From JAWLCA01 sp050485905 (GTDB taxonomy: Bacteria; Pseudomonadota; Alphaproteobacteria; Rhodobacterales; Rhodobacteraceae): DNA of 17,022 nt. The translations under genes and the position numbers were made by a program. The notes below the pieces were generated by a model. The model did not search any database and was not told the DNA's origin. It was given only the letters and a program-made list of their open reading frames with translations. Position 1 is the stretch's first letter, and the number at the start of each line of letters is the position of its first letter. The stretch is from the NCBI GenBank assembly GCA_050485905.1, contig JBJHCH010000087.1, positions 1-17,022 of the forward strand, given 5' to 3'. Below, piece by piece: positions 1-6,590 of the stretch.

Positions 1-496
1 GGGCCATCGCCTCTGTCGCCTTCTTGGTGGCGGCATAGAAGGAAAGCTGGTGATCCGCGCGGTCGGTTTCGGTATAGGGCATCGACGTGTTGGCGCCATA
101 GGCCGAGGAGGTGGAGGCGATCAGCAGATGCGCGGGCGGATGGGCGCGGGCGGCTTCCAGCACCTCGAACGTGCCGATCAGGTTGGAATCGACATAGCTG
201 CGCGGCGCCTCGATCGAATAGCGCACCCCGGCCTGCGCGGCGAGATGCACGATCACGTCGGGACCGAAACCCTGGATCGCATCGGCCACCGCGCGCGGGG
301 TTTCAAGCAGCGCCTCGACCGCGCGGAAGCGGTCGTCGGCGCAGAGCAGATCACGCCGGGCGCGCTTCAGAGACACGTCGTAATAGGGCGTCATCCCGTC
401 CAGCCCACAGACCTGGAAACCGTCAGCCAGCAGCCGACGACAGAGGTGGAAGCCCACGAACCCCGCCGAACCCGTGACCAGAACCTTGCGCGTCAT
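1..496 (-). CDS. UDP-glucuronate 4-epimerase-like NAD-dependent epimerase (partial, N-terminal 165 aa)
   Basis: The gene reads leftward from an ATG at 496 and runs off the window edge, so only the first 165 residues are visible and the C-terminal sugar-binding half is missing. Seen: a Rossmann nucleotide-binding motif GSAGFVG (residues 9-15), the segment DGMTPYYD (33-40) that is typical of the UDP-glucuronate/UDP-galacturonate epimerase branch, HLAAQAGVRYS (84-94), the ASTSSAYG segment carrying the catalytic Ser/Thr (127-134), and the YxxxK catalytic pair in YAATK (154-158). Family knowledge: these cytoplasmic extended-SDR enzymes invert C4 of UDP-uronic acids for capsule, exopolysaccharide or LPS sugar supply. 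An AGGGGAT-like ribosome site precedes the ATG. It lies 58 bases downstream of the flavoprotein gene on the same strand, but nothing links their functions. A related UDP-glucose 4-epimerase or dehydratase is possible because the distinguishing half is absent. Confidence 0.85.
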   Translation of the reverse strand, partial: MTRKVLVTGSAGFVGFHLCRRLLADGFQVCGLDGMTPYYDVSLKRARRDLLCADDRFRAVEALLETPRAVADAIQGFGPDVIVHLAAQAGVRYSIEAPRSYVDSNLIGTFEVLEAARAHPPAHLLIASTSSAYGANTSMPYTETDRADHQLSFYAATKKATEAMA

Positions 497-537
497 TCCG
501 TATCCCCTGTTGCCGCGGGCGAGCATAGGGGCAGACG

Positions 538-554
538 GTTCATCGTCAATGAAC
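538..554 (-). other. Small hairpin after the flavoprotein gene (weak terminator candidate)
   Basis: GTTCAT (538-543) and ATGAAC (549-554) form a 6-bp inverted repeat with a 5-base loop directly beyond the stop codon of the flavoprotein gene (555-557). There is no T tract after it in either direction, so it may be a weak stop or mRNA end structure, or chance. It is the only clear secondary structure in the 58-base gap before the epimerase gene. Confidence 0.25.
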
Positions 555-1814
555 TCAGCCGAACCGCGAGGGCAGGCAGGGCAGGAGCCGTTCACCGGGG
601 TCGCGCCCGGCGATCAGGTCGGCCACGAGCCGTGCGGTGACAGGCGCCAGCGTCAGGCCCAGATGGCCGTGACCGAAGGCATGGATCACCTCTGCCCCGC
701 CGCGGGACGGGCCGATCACCGGCAGGCTGTCGGGTATCGACGGGCGGAAGCCCATCCATTCGCGGTCAGGGGTGCCCAGACCGGGCAGGAACAGGCGCGC
801 GCCATCCTCCATCCGCCGCAGGCGGTGGGCCGAGGGCGGGGCGGTCAGCCCGCCCAGTTCCACCGTTCCGGCCACGCGCAGGCGGCCGTCCATGGGGCAG
901 AAGTAGAAGCCGCGGGACGTGGGAGAGCAGGGCCGCAGCACCGGCGGTTCCGCCATGTCCCATTCCAGATGATAGCCCCGTTCGGTATCGAGCGGAATCC
1001 GGTCCCCGGCCTGCCGCGCCAGGGCACGCGAGTGGGCGCCCGCCGCCAGCACGACCTGCGCCGCGCGCAGGTGCAGCCCCGGCCCGGTGATCGTGACGCC
1101 GCCCGCCACTCGCTCCAGCCGTTCCGCCCGCGCCGGGATAAGGGCCGCACCGGCGCGCCATGCCGCCTGGGCAAGAAGCCCGACGACCCGCCCCGGATCG
1201 GTCAGCGAGAAGACGTCGGGAAAGAACGCGCCGCCCGCGAAGGGCGGCAGCGCGGGTTCCAGTTGGCCCAGTTCCTCTGCACCCACCAGATCGACCGCGA
1301 CGCCCAACGCCCGGCGTTGCGCCAGATCGGTTCGGGCGCGGCGCACGGCGGCGGGCGACTCGTAGAGATAGAGCGCGCCGCGCTGCCGGATCAGGTGTCC
1401 GCCGCCGATCCCCCGCGCCAGATCGTGCCAGCGCGGCGCGGCATCGGCGAGCAGGGCCGCCAGCGCCGCCGCGTTGCGCCGCGCCGGGCCGGGCAGCGAC
1501 TGGCGCAGGAAGCGGATCAGCCAGGGTGCCAGCGTCGGCAGTGCCGCGTGGCGCAGCGCAAGGGGCGAGTTGCGGTCGAACAGCAGCCGCGGCAGGTCAC
1601 GCAGCACCGCCGGCGTGCCGATGGGCAGCACGGAGTATTCTGCGATCACGCCCGCATTGCCGTGACTCGCCCCCGATCCGGGGGGTGCGGGGTCGACCAC
1701 CGCAACCTCGTGCCCCGCCGCCGCCAGCCGCTGGGCGATGGCCAGCCCCACCACGCCCGCGCCGATAACGGCAACGCCGACCTCAGAACCGGCGGAAGAA
1801 TCGGGTGCGGGCAT
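555..1814 (-). CDS. DadA/glycine-oxidase-like FAD-dependent amino acid dehydrogenase
   Basis: A 419-aa flavoprotein of the DAO superfamily. Seen: dinucleotide-binding motif GAGVVG (residues 18-23) after a short N-terminal tail, then a GASHGNAG segment, LAAGAHS in the middle, PLDTERGYH, the C-terminal DSLPVIGPS segment and HAFGHGHLGL, all typical of D-amino-acid dehydrogenases. Family knowledge: these enzymes oxidise D-amino acids or glycine to the keto acid plus ammonia, passing electrons to FAD and then to oxygen or the respiratory chain. The ATG at 1814 lies inside the end of the RpiR gene (32-base overlap), with GAGGA just upstream. No later in-frame start leaves the Rossmann motif intact, so the two genes are probably translationally coupled. 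Next to the divergent gamma-glutamylation operon, glycine or a D-amino acid released by that pathway is the inferred substrate. A PuuB-like gamma-glutamylamine oxidase role is possible but less likely from the motifs. Confidence 0.85.
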   Translation of the reverse strand: MPAPDSSAGSEVGVAVIGAGVVGLAIAQRLAAAGHEVAVVDPAPPGSGASHGNAGVIAEYSVLPIGTPAVLRDLPRLLFDRNSPLALRHAALPTLAPWLIRFLRQSLPGPARRNAAALAALLADAAPRWHDLARGIGGGHLIRQRGALYLYESPAAVRRARTDLAQRRALGVAVDLVGAEELGQLEPALPPFAGGAFFPDVFSLTDPGRVVGLLAQAAWRAGAALIPARAERLERVAGGVTITGPGLHLRAAQVVLAAGAHSRALARQAGDRIPLDTERGYHLEWDMAEPPVLRPCSPTSRGFYFCPMDGRLRVAGTVELGGLTAPPSAHRLRRMEDGARLFLPGLGTPDREWMGFRPSIPDSLPVIGPSRGGAEVIHAFGHGHLGLTLAPVTARLVADLIAGRDPGERLLPCLPSRFG

Positions 1815-2655
1815 AGAGATCCTCGAGCCGTTTCATCCGCGCCTGCGTATCAGACCAGGTGAGCGCCTGCACGCCCGCCACAAGGCTTTCGACCAGAACC
1901 AGGATCGACACGGCACTGTCCCAGGCCGACGGCACCTCCACATGCGCGGCCAGCCGGTGGCGCGCAAGGCTGGCCGCGGGCGAGCCCCATTGATCGGTGA
2001 TGAGCACCACATCGGCGCCCTGCTCGACCGCCATCTCCACCATCCGCAGCACGTTGTTTTCATACCGGCGGATGTCGAAGACCAGCAGAACGTCGCCGCG
2101 CGCCATGTCCAGAAGCGCCGGTGGCCAGTCGCTCGACCGATCCTCGATCAGCGTGGTGCCGCGGCGGATCACCTTCATGTGGGTGATGAAATGCTCTGCC
2201 ATCGCATGGGTGATCCGGCCGCCCAGCGCGAAGACGCGGCGGCCGGGATCGGCGAGCAGGGCACAGGCGGCATCGAAATCGGCGTGGTTGATCCGGCTGA
2301 GCGTCGCGTGAAGATTGGCAACCACCGCATCCGCCATCCGGTTCAGGATATGGGTATCGGGCACACCCTCGGCCCAGCGGTCGTGCTTGATGAGGGGCGA
2401 GACCAGCATCTCCTCCACCTCGGCCCGCAGGGCGGTCTGGAAATCGGGGTAGCCGCGGAAGCCCAGCTTCTGCACCAGCCGCACCACCGTGGGCGTGGAC
2501 ACCTCCGCCCCCTTGGCCAGCGCGGTGATCGATCCCAGCGCCGCCACCGGATAGTTGCGCAGGATGTGGGCGGCCAGTTGCCGCTCTGCCCGGGTCAGGC
2601 TGTCGGACGCCGCGCGCAGACGCGCTTCGACAGGTTCGGTGACGGGTGCAGACAT
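1783..2655 (-). CDS. RpiR-family transcriptional regulator (HTH + SIS domain)
   Basis: A 290-aa regulator. Seen: an N-terminal RpiR-type helix-turn-helix (about residues 10-85, with ITALAKGAEVSTPTVVRLVQ and LGFRGYPDF, the family's usual recognition region) and a C-terminal SIS-like domain (about 130-260, with VFALGGRITHAMAEHF and DVLLVFDIRR). Family knowledge: RpiR proteins usually bind sugar phosphates through SIS and repress or activate catabolic genes; several in proteobacteria control amino acid or amine catabolism instead. The ATG at 2655 was chosen over upstream extensions because the protein then starts at normal family length, has AGGGG at 2661-2665, and sits just after a plausible promoter. 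It is the first gene of a two-gene operon with the flavoprotein and diverges from the TRAP/glutamylation operon, which it most likely controls. Effector and direction of control cannot be read from the sequence. Confidence 0.9.
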   Translation of the reverse strand: MSAPVTEPVEARLRAASDSLTRAERQLAAHILRNYPVAALGSITALAKGAEVSTPTVVRLVQKLGFRGYPDFQTALRAEVEEMLVSPLIKHDRWAEGVPDTHILNRMADAVVANLHATLSRINHADFDAACALLADPGRRVFALGGRITHAMAEHFITHMKVIRRGTTLIEDRSSDWPPALLDMARGDVLLVFDIRRYENNVLRMVEMAVEQGADVVLITDQWGSPAASLARHRLAAHVEVPSAWDSAVSILVLVESLVAGVQALTWSDTQARMKRLEDLYARTRFFRRF

Positions 2656-2666
2656 TGTGGCCCCTG

Positions 2667-2682
2667 CTGCTGATTTCAGCAG
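2667..2682. promoter_or_regulatory. Perfect 16-bp palindrome, candidate RpiR operator
   Basis: CTGCTGA-TT-TCAGCAG is a perfect inverted repeat located between the candidate -10 of the RpiR gene (2687-2692) and its start codon (2655). This placement suits autoregulation by a dimeric HTH protein. That RpiR is the binder is inference. Confidence 0.45.
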
Positions 2683-2686
2683 TCGA

Positions 2687-2714
2687 AGAATAGTTTGTAA
2701 CAGCGAAGGTGCAA
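2687..2714 (-). promoter_or_regulatory. Candidate sigma-70-type promoter for rpiR-flavoprotein operon
   Basis: Read on the minus strand, TTGCAC (2709-2714) and TATTCT (2687-2692) are separated by 16 bases, giving fair matches to -35 and -10 hexamers. Predicted transcription would start around 2680, inside the palindrome at 2667-2682. Confidence 0.4.
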
Positions 2715-2734
2715 AAGAAAAAATATTGACAAAC
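2693..2734. promoter_or_regulatory. AT-rich divergent control segment with TTGACA and flanking GTTTGT/ACAAAC
   Basis: This A-rich stretch in a high-GC window holds a perfect TTGACA (2726-2731) oriented toward the plus-strand operon. No good -10 hexamer lies 16-18 bases downstream, so a simple sigma-70 promoter is only weakly supported and an activator may be needed. GTTTGT (2693-2698) and ACAAAC (2729-2734) form a widely spaced 6-bp inverted repeat that could be regulator half-sites or chance. Confidence 0.3.
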
Positions 2735-2795
2735 CGGCACCGGATGCAGAGCCTTGGGGACGGATTCACCGAACGGACCCGCCCTTGTGACGGCC

Positions 2796-3557
2796 ATGCC
2801 CGACCTGCCCCCGTTTGAGCCTCTGGTGGAAGCCGGCGCGCCGTCGCCGTTCCTGTTCGTCTGCGAGCACGCAAGCAACTACATTCCGCCGGTTCTGAAC
2901 GCGCTCGGCCTGCCCGAAGACCTGCAGCGCGCGCATATCGCGTGGGATCCCGGCGCGCTGGGGCTGGCGCGGGGGCTGCTGGACCGGCTGGGCGGGCGGC
3001 TCGTTTCCGCCACGGTGTCGCGGCTGGTGCATGACTGCAACCGCCCGCCCGATGCGCCAGGCGCGATGGTCGAAACCTCCGAGGGGAACCCGGTGCCGGG
3101 CAATCGCGGGCTGGATGCCGCGGCACGCGCCTGCCGGGTGCGCACCGCCTATCTGCCGTTCCACGCCCGCCTGTCCGAGGAAATCGCACTGATGCTGGCA
3201 GCGGGTCTGGCGCCGGTGATGGTGACGGTGCACAGTTTCACCCCCGTTTGGTTCGGCGTTCCGCGCTCGGTGGAGTTGGGCGTGATACATGATGCCGACG
3301 CCCGGCTGGCCGAGGCCGCCGTGGTGGAGGCGCGCGCCGGAAGCGACCTCATCGTCGCGCTGAATGCCCCCTACAGCGCCGCCGACGGCGTGACGCATAT
3401 GCTGCGCCGCCATGCCCTGCCCTATGGCCTGCCCAACGCCATGCTGGAGGTGCGCAACGATCTGATCGCCACCCCGGCGGCCGAGGACGGGATGGCCGAG
3501 CGCGTCGCACCCGCCCTGTCCGCGGCACTGGCCAGCCTGCATGCGGGGGCCGCGTGA
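2796..3557 (+). CDS. N-formylglutamate amidohydrolase-family metal hydrolase
   Basis: A 253-aa protein of the N-formylglutamate amidohydrolase (FGase) family. Seen: CEHASN (residues 23-28), HIAWDPGA (47-54), SRLVHDCNR (75-83), TVHSFTP (144-150) and EVRNDLI (218-224), in the family's usual order and length. Family knowledge: FGases are cytoplasmic Zn-type hydrolases that release glutamate from N-formylglutamate in histidine breakdown (HutG). There are no hut genes here. The gene leads an operon with a GS-like ligase and two oxidoreductases, so cleavage of a gamma-glutamyl amide to glutamate plus an amino acid is the inferred role. The start is uncertain: TTG at 2754 and GTG at 2787 are in frame, none has a good ribosome site, and the ATG at 2796 matches family N-termini best. 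Its TGA overlaps the next ATG by one base. Confidence 0.85.
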   Translation: MPDLPPFEPLVEAGAPSPFLFVCEHASNYIPPVLNALGLPEDLQRAHIAWDPGALGLARGLLDRLGGRLVSATVSRLVHDCNRPPDAPGAMVETSEGNPVPGNRGLDAAARACRVRTAYLPFHARLSEEIALMLAAGLAPVMVTVHSFTPVWFGVPRSVELGVIHDADARLAEAAVVEARAGSDLIVALNAPYSAADGVTHMLRRHALPYGLPNAMLEVRNDLIATPAAEDGMAERVAPALSAALASLHAGAA

Positions 3558-4090
3558 TGCCGAAGACACTGGTCGCCTATGTCCGCGTGGTCGAACGGCT
3601 GAACTACGGCGTCGGGCGTTTTGCCATGTTCGGGCTCTTCGCGCTGATGGGCGTCCTGCTGTTCGGGGCGCTGTCCCGCGCCTTCTGGGTGCCGCAGGTC
3701 TGGACCGACGAAATGGGCCAGTTCCTGATGGTCGGCTATTTCATGCTGGGCGGGGCTTATGCGCTGCAGATGGGATCGGCGGTGCGGATGGATGTCTTCT
3801 ACGGCCAGTGGTCGCCGCGCACCAAGGCGGCGATAGATGTCGTCACGATCTTCTGCCTGCTCTTCTACCTTGGCATCCTGCTGTGGGGCGGGATCGAAAG
3901 CACGCAATACGCGCTGGAATATGGCGAGCGGCGGCGCGGGCTGTGGCGGCCCTACATGGCGCCGATCAAGATCGTGATGTGCCTGGGCATCGTGCTGATG
4001 ATCCTGCAATGCACCGCGATCCTGATCCGTGACCTTGCGCGCCTGCGGGGCGTGGAGATCCCCGGCCCGACCGGCGAGCGGGTGGTCTGA
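3557..4090 (+). CDS. TRAP transporter small membrane subunit (DctQ-like)
   Basis: A 177-aa inner membrane protein with four predicted hydrophobic spans (about residues 22-40, 54-72, 93-112 and 136-157), the standard topology of TRAP small subunits. The WTDEMGQFLMVGYF segment (49-62) fits the conserved W-x-x-E region of DctQ proteins. It pairs with the large subunit to drive sodium-coupled uptake of the ligand delivered by the binding protein encoded at 5467. The start was set at the ATG sharing its A with the preceding TGA; a GTG one codon earlier is possible. GGGGG lies about 8 bases upstream. The gene ends in a one-base TGATG overlap with the large subunit gene, so translation of all three first genes is probably coupled. 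Confidence 0.9.
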   Translation: MPKTLVAYVRVVERLNYGVGRFAMFGLFALMGVLLFGALSRAFWVPQVWTDEMGQFLMVGYFMLGGAYALQMGSAVRMDVFYGQWSPRTKAAIDVVTIFCLLFYLGILLWGGIESTQYALEYGERRRGLWRPYMAPIKIVMCLGIVLMILQCTAILIRDLARLRGVEIPGPTGERVV

Positions 4091-5418
4091 TGTCCTATGA
4101 CATGATCGCCATCCTGATGTTCAGTTCGATGCTGATGCTGCTGATGACCGGGCAGCGGATGTTCGGGATCATCGGTTTCGTGGCGGTGGTTTTCGCGCTC
4201 TGTCTCTGGGGCGACCGGGGCGGCTATGACCTTGGCTTTGCCCAGACCATCAAGCTGATGAACTGGTTTCCGCTGCTGACCCTGCCGATGTTCATCTTCA
4301 TGGGCTACGTCCTGAGCGAAAGCCGACTGGCCGACGACCTGTACCGCATGTTCCACGTCTGGTTCGGCCCGGTGCCGGGCGGGCTGGCGATCGGGACGAT
4401 CTTCCTGATGGTCCTGATCTCGGCCATGAACGGGCTGTCGGTCGCCGGCATGGCCATCGGGGCGACCATCGCGCTGCCGGAACTGCTGCGCCGGAACTAC
4501 GACAAGCGGATGGTGACGGGGGTGATCCAGGCGGGATCGAGCCTTGGCATCCTGATCCCGCCGTCGGTCGTGCTGGTGCTTTACGCGATGATCGCGCGGC
4601 AGCCGGTGGGCAAACTGTGGCTCGCCGGAGTGATCCCCGGTCTGATGATGGCCACGCTCTTCATCCTCTACATCTGGCTGCGCTGCCGGCTCAACCCCGC
4701 GCTTGGCCCCGTCCTGCCAGAAGAGGAGCGCAATCAGGTCAGCCGGGCCGAGAAGCTGCGTCTGCTGAGCGCGGGGCTGCTGCCGCTGGGAATTTTCCTG
4801 GTGATGATGGTGCCGTTCGTGACCGGCTACACCCGGCTGGTCGAAAGCTCGGTGATCGGCGCGTTGGCGGCGTTCCTCGCTGCGGTGGTGAAGGGCCGGA
4901 TGACCTGGGCCGTGTTCGAGACCGCGACGCGGATGACGCTGGGCATCACCTGCATGTTCATGTGGATCATCCTGGCGGCGCTGGCCTTCGGCGCGGTGTT
5001 CGACGGGCTGCGCGCGGTCGATGCGCTGCGCCAGCTGTTCCTGAACGACATCGGCCTTGGCCCCTGGGGCATCCTGATCCTGATGCAGTTGTCCTACATC
5101 ATCATGGGCACGTTCCTGGATGACACGGCGATGCTGGTGATCGTGGCGCCACTTTACGTGCCGCTGGTCGGCGCACTGGGGTTCGATCTGATCTGGTACG
5201 GCGTGCTTTACACCATCACCTGCCAGATCGCCTACATGACCCCGCCGTTCGGCTACAACCTGTTCCTGATGCGCGCCATGGCCCCGCCCGAGGTGACCTT
5301 ATGGGACATCTACCGTTCCATCGTGCCCTTTGTCGGTGTGATGCTGCTGGCGCTGATCCTGGTGATGAGCTTTCCGCAGATCGCCCTGTGGCTGCCCGAC
5401 ACCGTATACAGACCCTGA
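4090..5418 (+). CDS. TRAP transporter large permease subunit (DctM-like)
   Basis: A 442-aa highly hydrophobic protein with about a dozen membrane spans, the usual size for a stand-alone DctM. Seen: the early FPLLTLPMFIFMGYVL region (60-75), the hallmark GSSLGILIPPS loop (149-159) and the mirrored GTFLDDTAMLVIVAPL region in the second half. Family knowledge: the large subunit is the elevator-type ion-coupled translocation channel and binds sodium in the two hairpin loops. Overlap with the small subunit gene by one base and the location just ahead of the binding-protein gene give a complete QMP set. Substrate identity comes from the binding protein, not from this subunit. Confidence 0.95.
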   Translation: MSYDMIAILMFSSMLMLLMTGQRMFGIIGFVAVVFALCLWGDRGGYDLGFAQTIKLMNWFPLLTLPMFIFMGYVLSESRLADDLYRMFHVWFGPVPGGLAIGTIFLMVLISAMNGLSVAGMAIGATIALPELLRRNYDKRMVTGVIQAGSSLGILIPPSVVLVLYAMIARQPVGKLWLAGVIPGLMMATLFILYIWLRCRLNPALGPVLPEEERNQVSRAEKLRLLSAGLLPLGIFLVMMVPFVTGYTRLVESSVIGALAAFLAAVVKGRMTWAVFETATRMTLGITCMFMWIILAALAFGAVFDGLRAVDALRQLFLNDIGLGPWGILILMQLSYIIMGTFLDDTAMLVIVAPLYVPLVGALGFDLIWYGVLYTITCQIAYMTPPFGYNLFLMRAMAPPEVTLWDIYRSIVPFVGVMLLALILVMSFPQIALWLPDTVYRP

Positions 5419-5427
5419 GACCAACAA

Positions 5428-5443
5428 GGGCGGCCCACCGCCC
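5428..5443 (+). other. Short GC hairpin between TRAP large subunit and binding-protein genes
   Basis: GGGCGG (5428-5433) and CCGCCC (5438-5443) form a 6-bp stem with a 4-base loop in the 48-base gap. It may protect the 5' end of a processed binding-protein mRNA. An unusually complete Shine-Dalgarno AAGGAGGT follows at 5453-5460, six bases before the ATG at 5467, consistent with much higher translation of the binding protein than of the permease. Confidence 0.35.
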
Positions 5444-5466
5444 GCCAACCCGAAGGAGGTAAGACC

Positions 5467-6501
5467 ATGACCACGAGACGCAAGTTCCTGACCACCGGCG
5501 CGCTGGCTGGCGCGGGCGCGCTGGCAGCCCCGGCCGTTCATGCGCAGTCCACGATCCGCTGGCGGCTGCAGACCTATGCGGGCGCGGCGCTCGGCGCGCA
5601 GGTGGCGAAACCCGCCATCGACATGTTCAACGCCATTGCCGGCGACGAGATGCAGATCGAACTTTTCTATGCCGACCAGCTTGTTCCGACCGAGGAACTG
5701 TTCCAGGCCATGCAGCGTGGCACGATCGACGCGGTGCAGTCCGACGACGACAGCATGGCCAGCCCGACCGAGGTGACGGTCTTCGGCGGCTATTTTCCCT
5801 TTGCCAGCCGCTACAGCCTCGATGTGCCGGCGCTGTTCAACGACTGGGGCCTGAACGAGATCTGGGACGAGGAATATGCAGCGGTCGGCGTAAAGCACAT
5901 CTCGGCCGGGGCCTGGGATCCCTGCCATTTCATCACCACCTCGCCGATCAACAGCCTGGCGGACATCCAGGGCAAGCGGGTCTTCACCTTCCCTACCGCG
6001 GGGCGCTTCCTCAACCAGTTCGGCGCCGTGCCGGTCACCGTGCCGTGGGAGGATGTGGAAGTCGCGCTGCAGACCGGAGAGATCGACGGCGTCGCCTGGT
6101 GCGGCATCACCGAAGCCTACGAGGTCGGTTGGGCCGACATCTGCAGCCACTTCCTGACCAACAACATCTCGGGCGCGTGGATCGGGCATTTCTTTGCCAA
6201 TATGGACCGCTGGAACGAACTGCCCGACCACCTGAAGGAACTGGTGAAGGTCTGCTTCGAGCAGTCGCACTACTACCGTCAGCACTGGTACTGGGCCGGC
6301 GAGGCGCGGCTGCGGACCGAGGGCGACAAGCTGGAACTGACCTCGATCCCCGACGACGAATGGGCCACCGTCGAGGCGGCGGCGCGAGAGTTCTGGGAGG
6401 AGATCGCGGCCGAGTCTGAGACCAAGGCGAAGGTCGTACAGATCTTCCGCGACTACAACGCCGCGATGGACCGGGCCGGACGCCCCTATCGCTACGGCTG
6501 A
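5467..6501 (+). CDS. TRAP transporter periplasmic binding protein (DctP-like), atypical ligand site
   Basis: A 344-aa DctP-family solute-binding protein. Seen: a twin-arginine-style signal (RRKF at residues 4-7, hydrophobic stretch, likely cleavage AVHA|Q after residue 26), the INSLADIQGKRV region (161-172), FGAVPVTVPWEDVEVALQTGEIDG (185-208), and a C-terminal helix-rich tail. Family knowledge: most DctP proteins hold the ligand's carboxylate with one conserved Arg in a G-x-K-x-R stretch. Aligned on G169, that place here is Phe173 (GKRVF), while an acidic DDDS run (93-96) and Trp150 are nearby candidates for the pocket. That suggests a ligand without the usual carboxylate, such as a cationic amino alcohol; this is inference from a hand alignment. 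The strong AAGGAGGT ribosome site decides the start. It forms a complete transporter with the two preceding genes. Confidence 0.92.
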   Translation: MTTRRKFLTTGALAGAGALAAPAVHAQSTIRWRLQTYAGAALGAQVAKPAIDMFNAIAGDEMQIELFYADQLVPTEELFQAMQRGTIDAVQSDDDSMASPTEVTVFGGYFPFASRYSLDVPALFNDWGLNEIWDEEYAAVGVKHISAGAWDPCHFITTSPINSLADIQGKRVFTFPTAGRFLNQFGAVPVTVPWEDVEVALQTGEIDGVAWCGITEAYEVGWADICSHFLTNNISGAWIGHFFANMDRWNELPDHLKELVKVCFEQSHYYRQHWYWAGEARLRTEGDKLELTSIPDDEWATVEAAAREFWEEIAAESETKAKVVQIFRDYNAAMDRAGRPYRYG

Positions 6502-6509
6502 TACGATCC

Positions 6510-6532
6510 GGGGCCGCGCCAGGCGCGGCCCC
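6510..6532 (+). terminator. Strong GC hairpin after binding-protein gene
   Basis: GGGGCCGCGC (6510-6519) pairs perfectly with GCGCGGCCCC (6523-6532) around a 3-base loop, beginning 9 bases after the binding-protein stop codon. No T tract follows directly, so partial termination or an mRNA 3'-end stabiliser is more likely than a full terminator. Confidence 0.5.
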
Positions 6533-6547
6533 CTGACCGGAAAGAAT

Positions 6548-6576
6548 GCCCCGGGTGCAGCCCGGGGCGCCGTTTT
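6548..6576 (+). terminator. Second hairpin plus TTTT, attenuator-like, before the GS-like gene
   Basis: GCCCCGGG (6548-6555) pairs with CCCGGGGC (6561-6568) around a 5-base loop, followed by TTTT at 6573-6576. This resembles a leaky intrinsic terminator placed between the transporter genes and the enzyme genes. Reading on through it is needed for expression of the three enzymes unless another promoter exists. Confidence 0.45.
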
Positions 6577-6590
6577 GCAAGGGGATGAAG

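Noticed and set aside
474..1862. Long plus-strand open frame opposite the flavoprotein gene
   Set aside because: Arg/Gln/Pro/Ala-rich composition typical of antisense frames in high-GC DNA, no family motif; the minus strand has a complete DadA-like protein.
2736..2747. Possible sigma-54 promoter (GGCAC...TGC) ahead of the FGase-family gene
   Set aside because: The GG and GC elements are 8 bases apart, not the required 10, and there is no enhancer-binding regulator in the window.
2656..3189. N-terminal extension of the RpiR frame upstream of 2655
   Set aside because: The extension is low-complexity Arg/Pro/Ala, crosses the promoter region and lies antisense to the FGase-family gene.
2796..3557. 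Assignment as histidine-utilisation hutG
   Set aside because: No hutU, hutH, hutI or hutC-like gene is present; the operon context is amine ligation and alcohol/aldehyde oxidation.
6546..6590. Earlier ATG starts at 6546 and 6585 for the GS-like gene
   Set aside because: 6546 lies at the foot of a hairpin without a ribosome site and 6585 directly abuts the AAGGGG that is correctly spaced for 6591.
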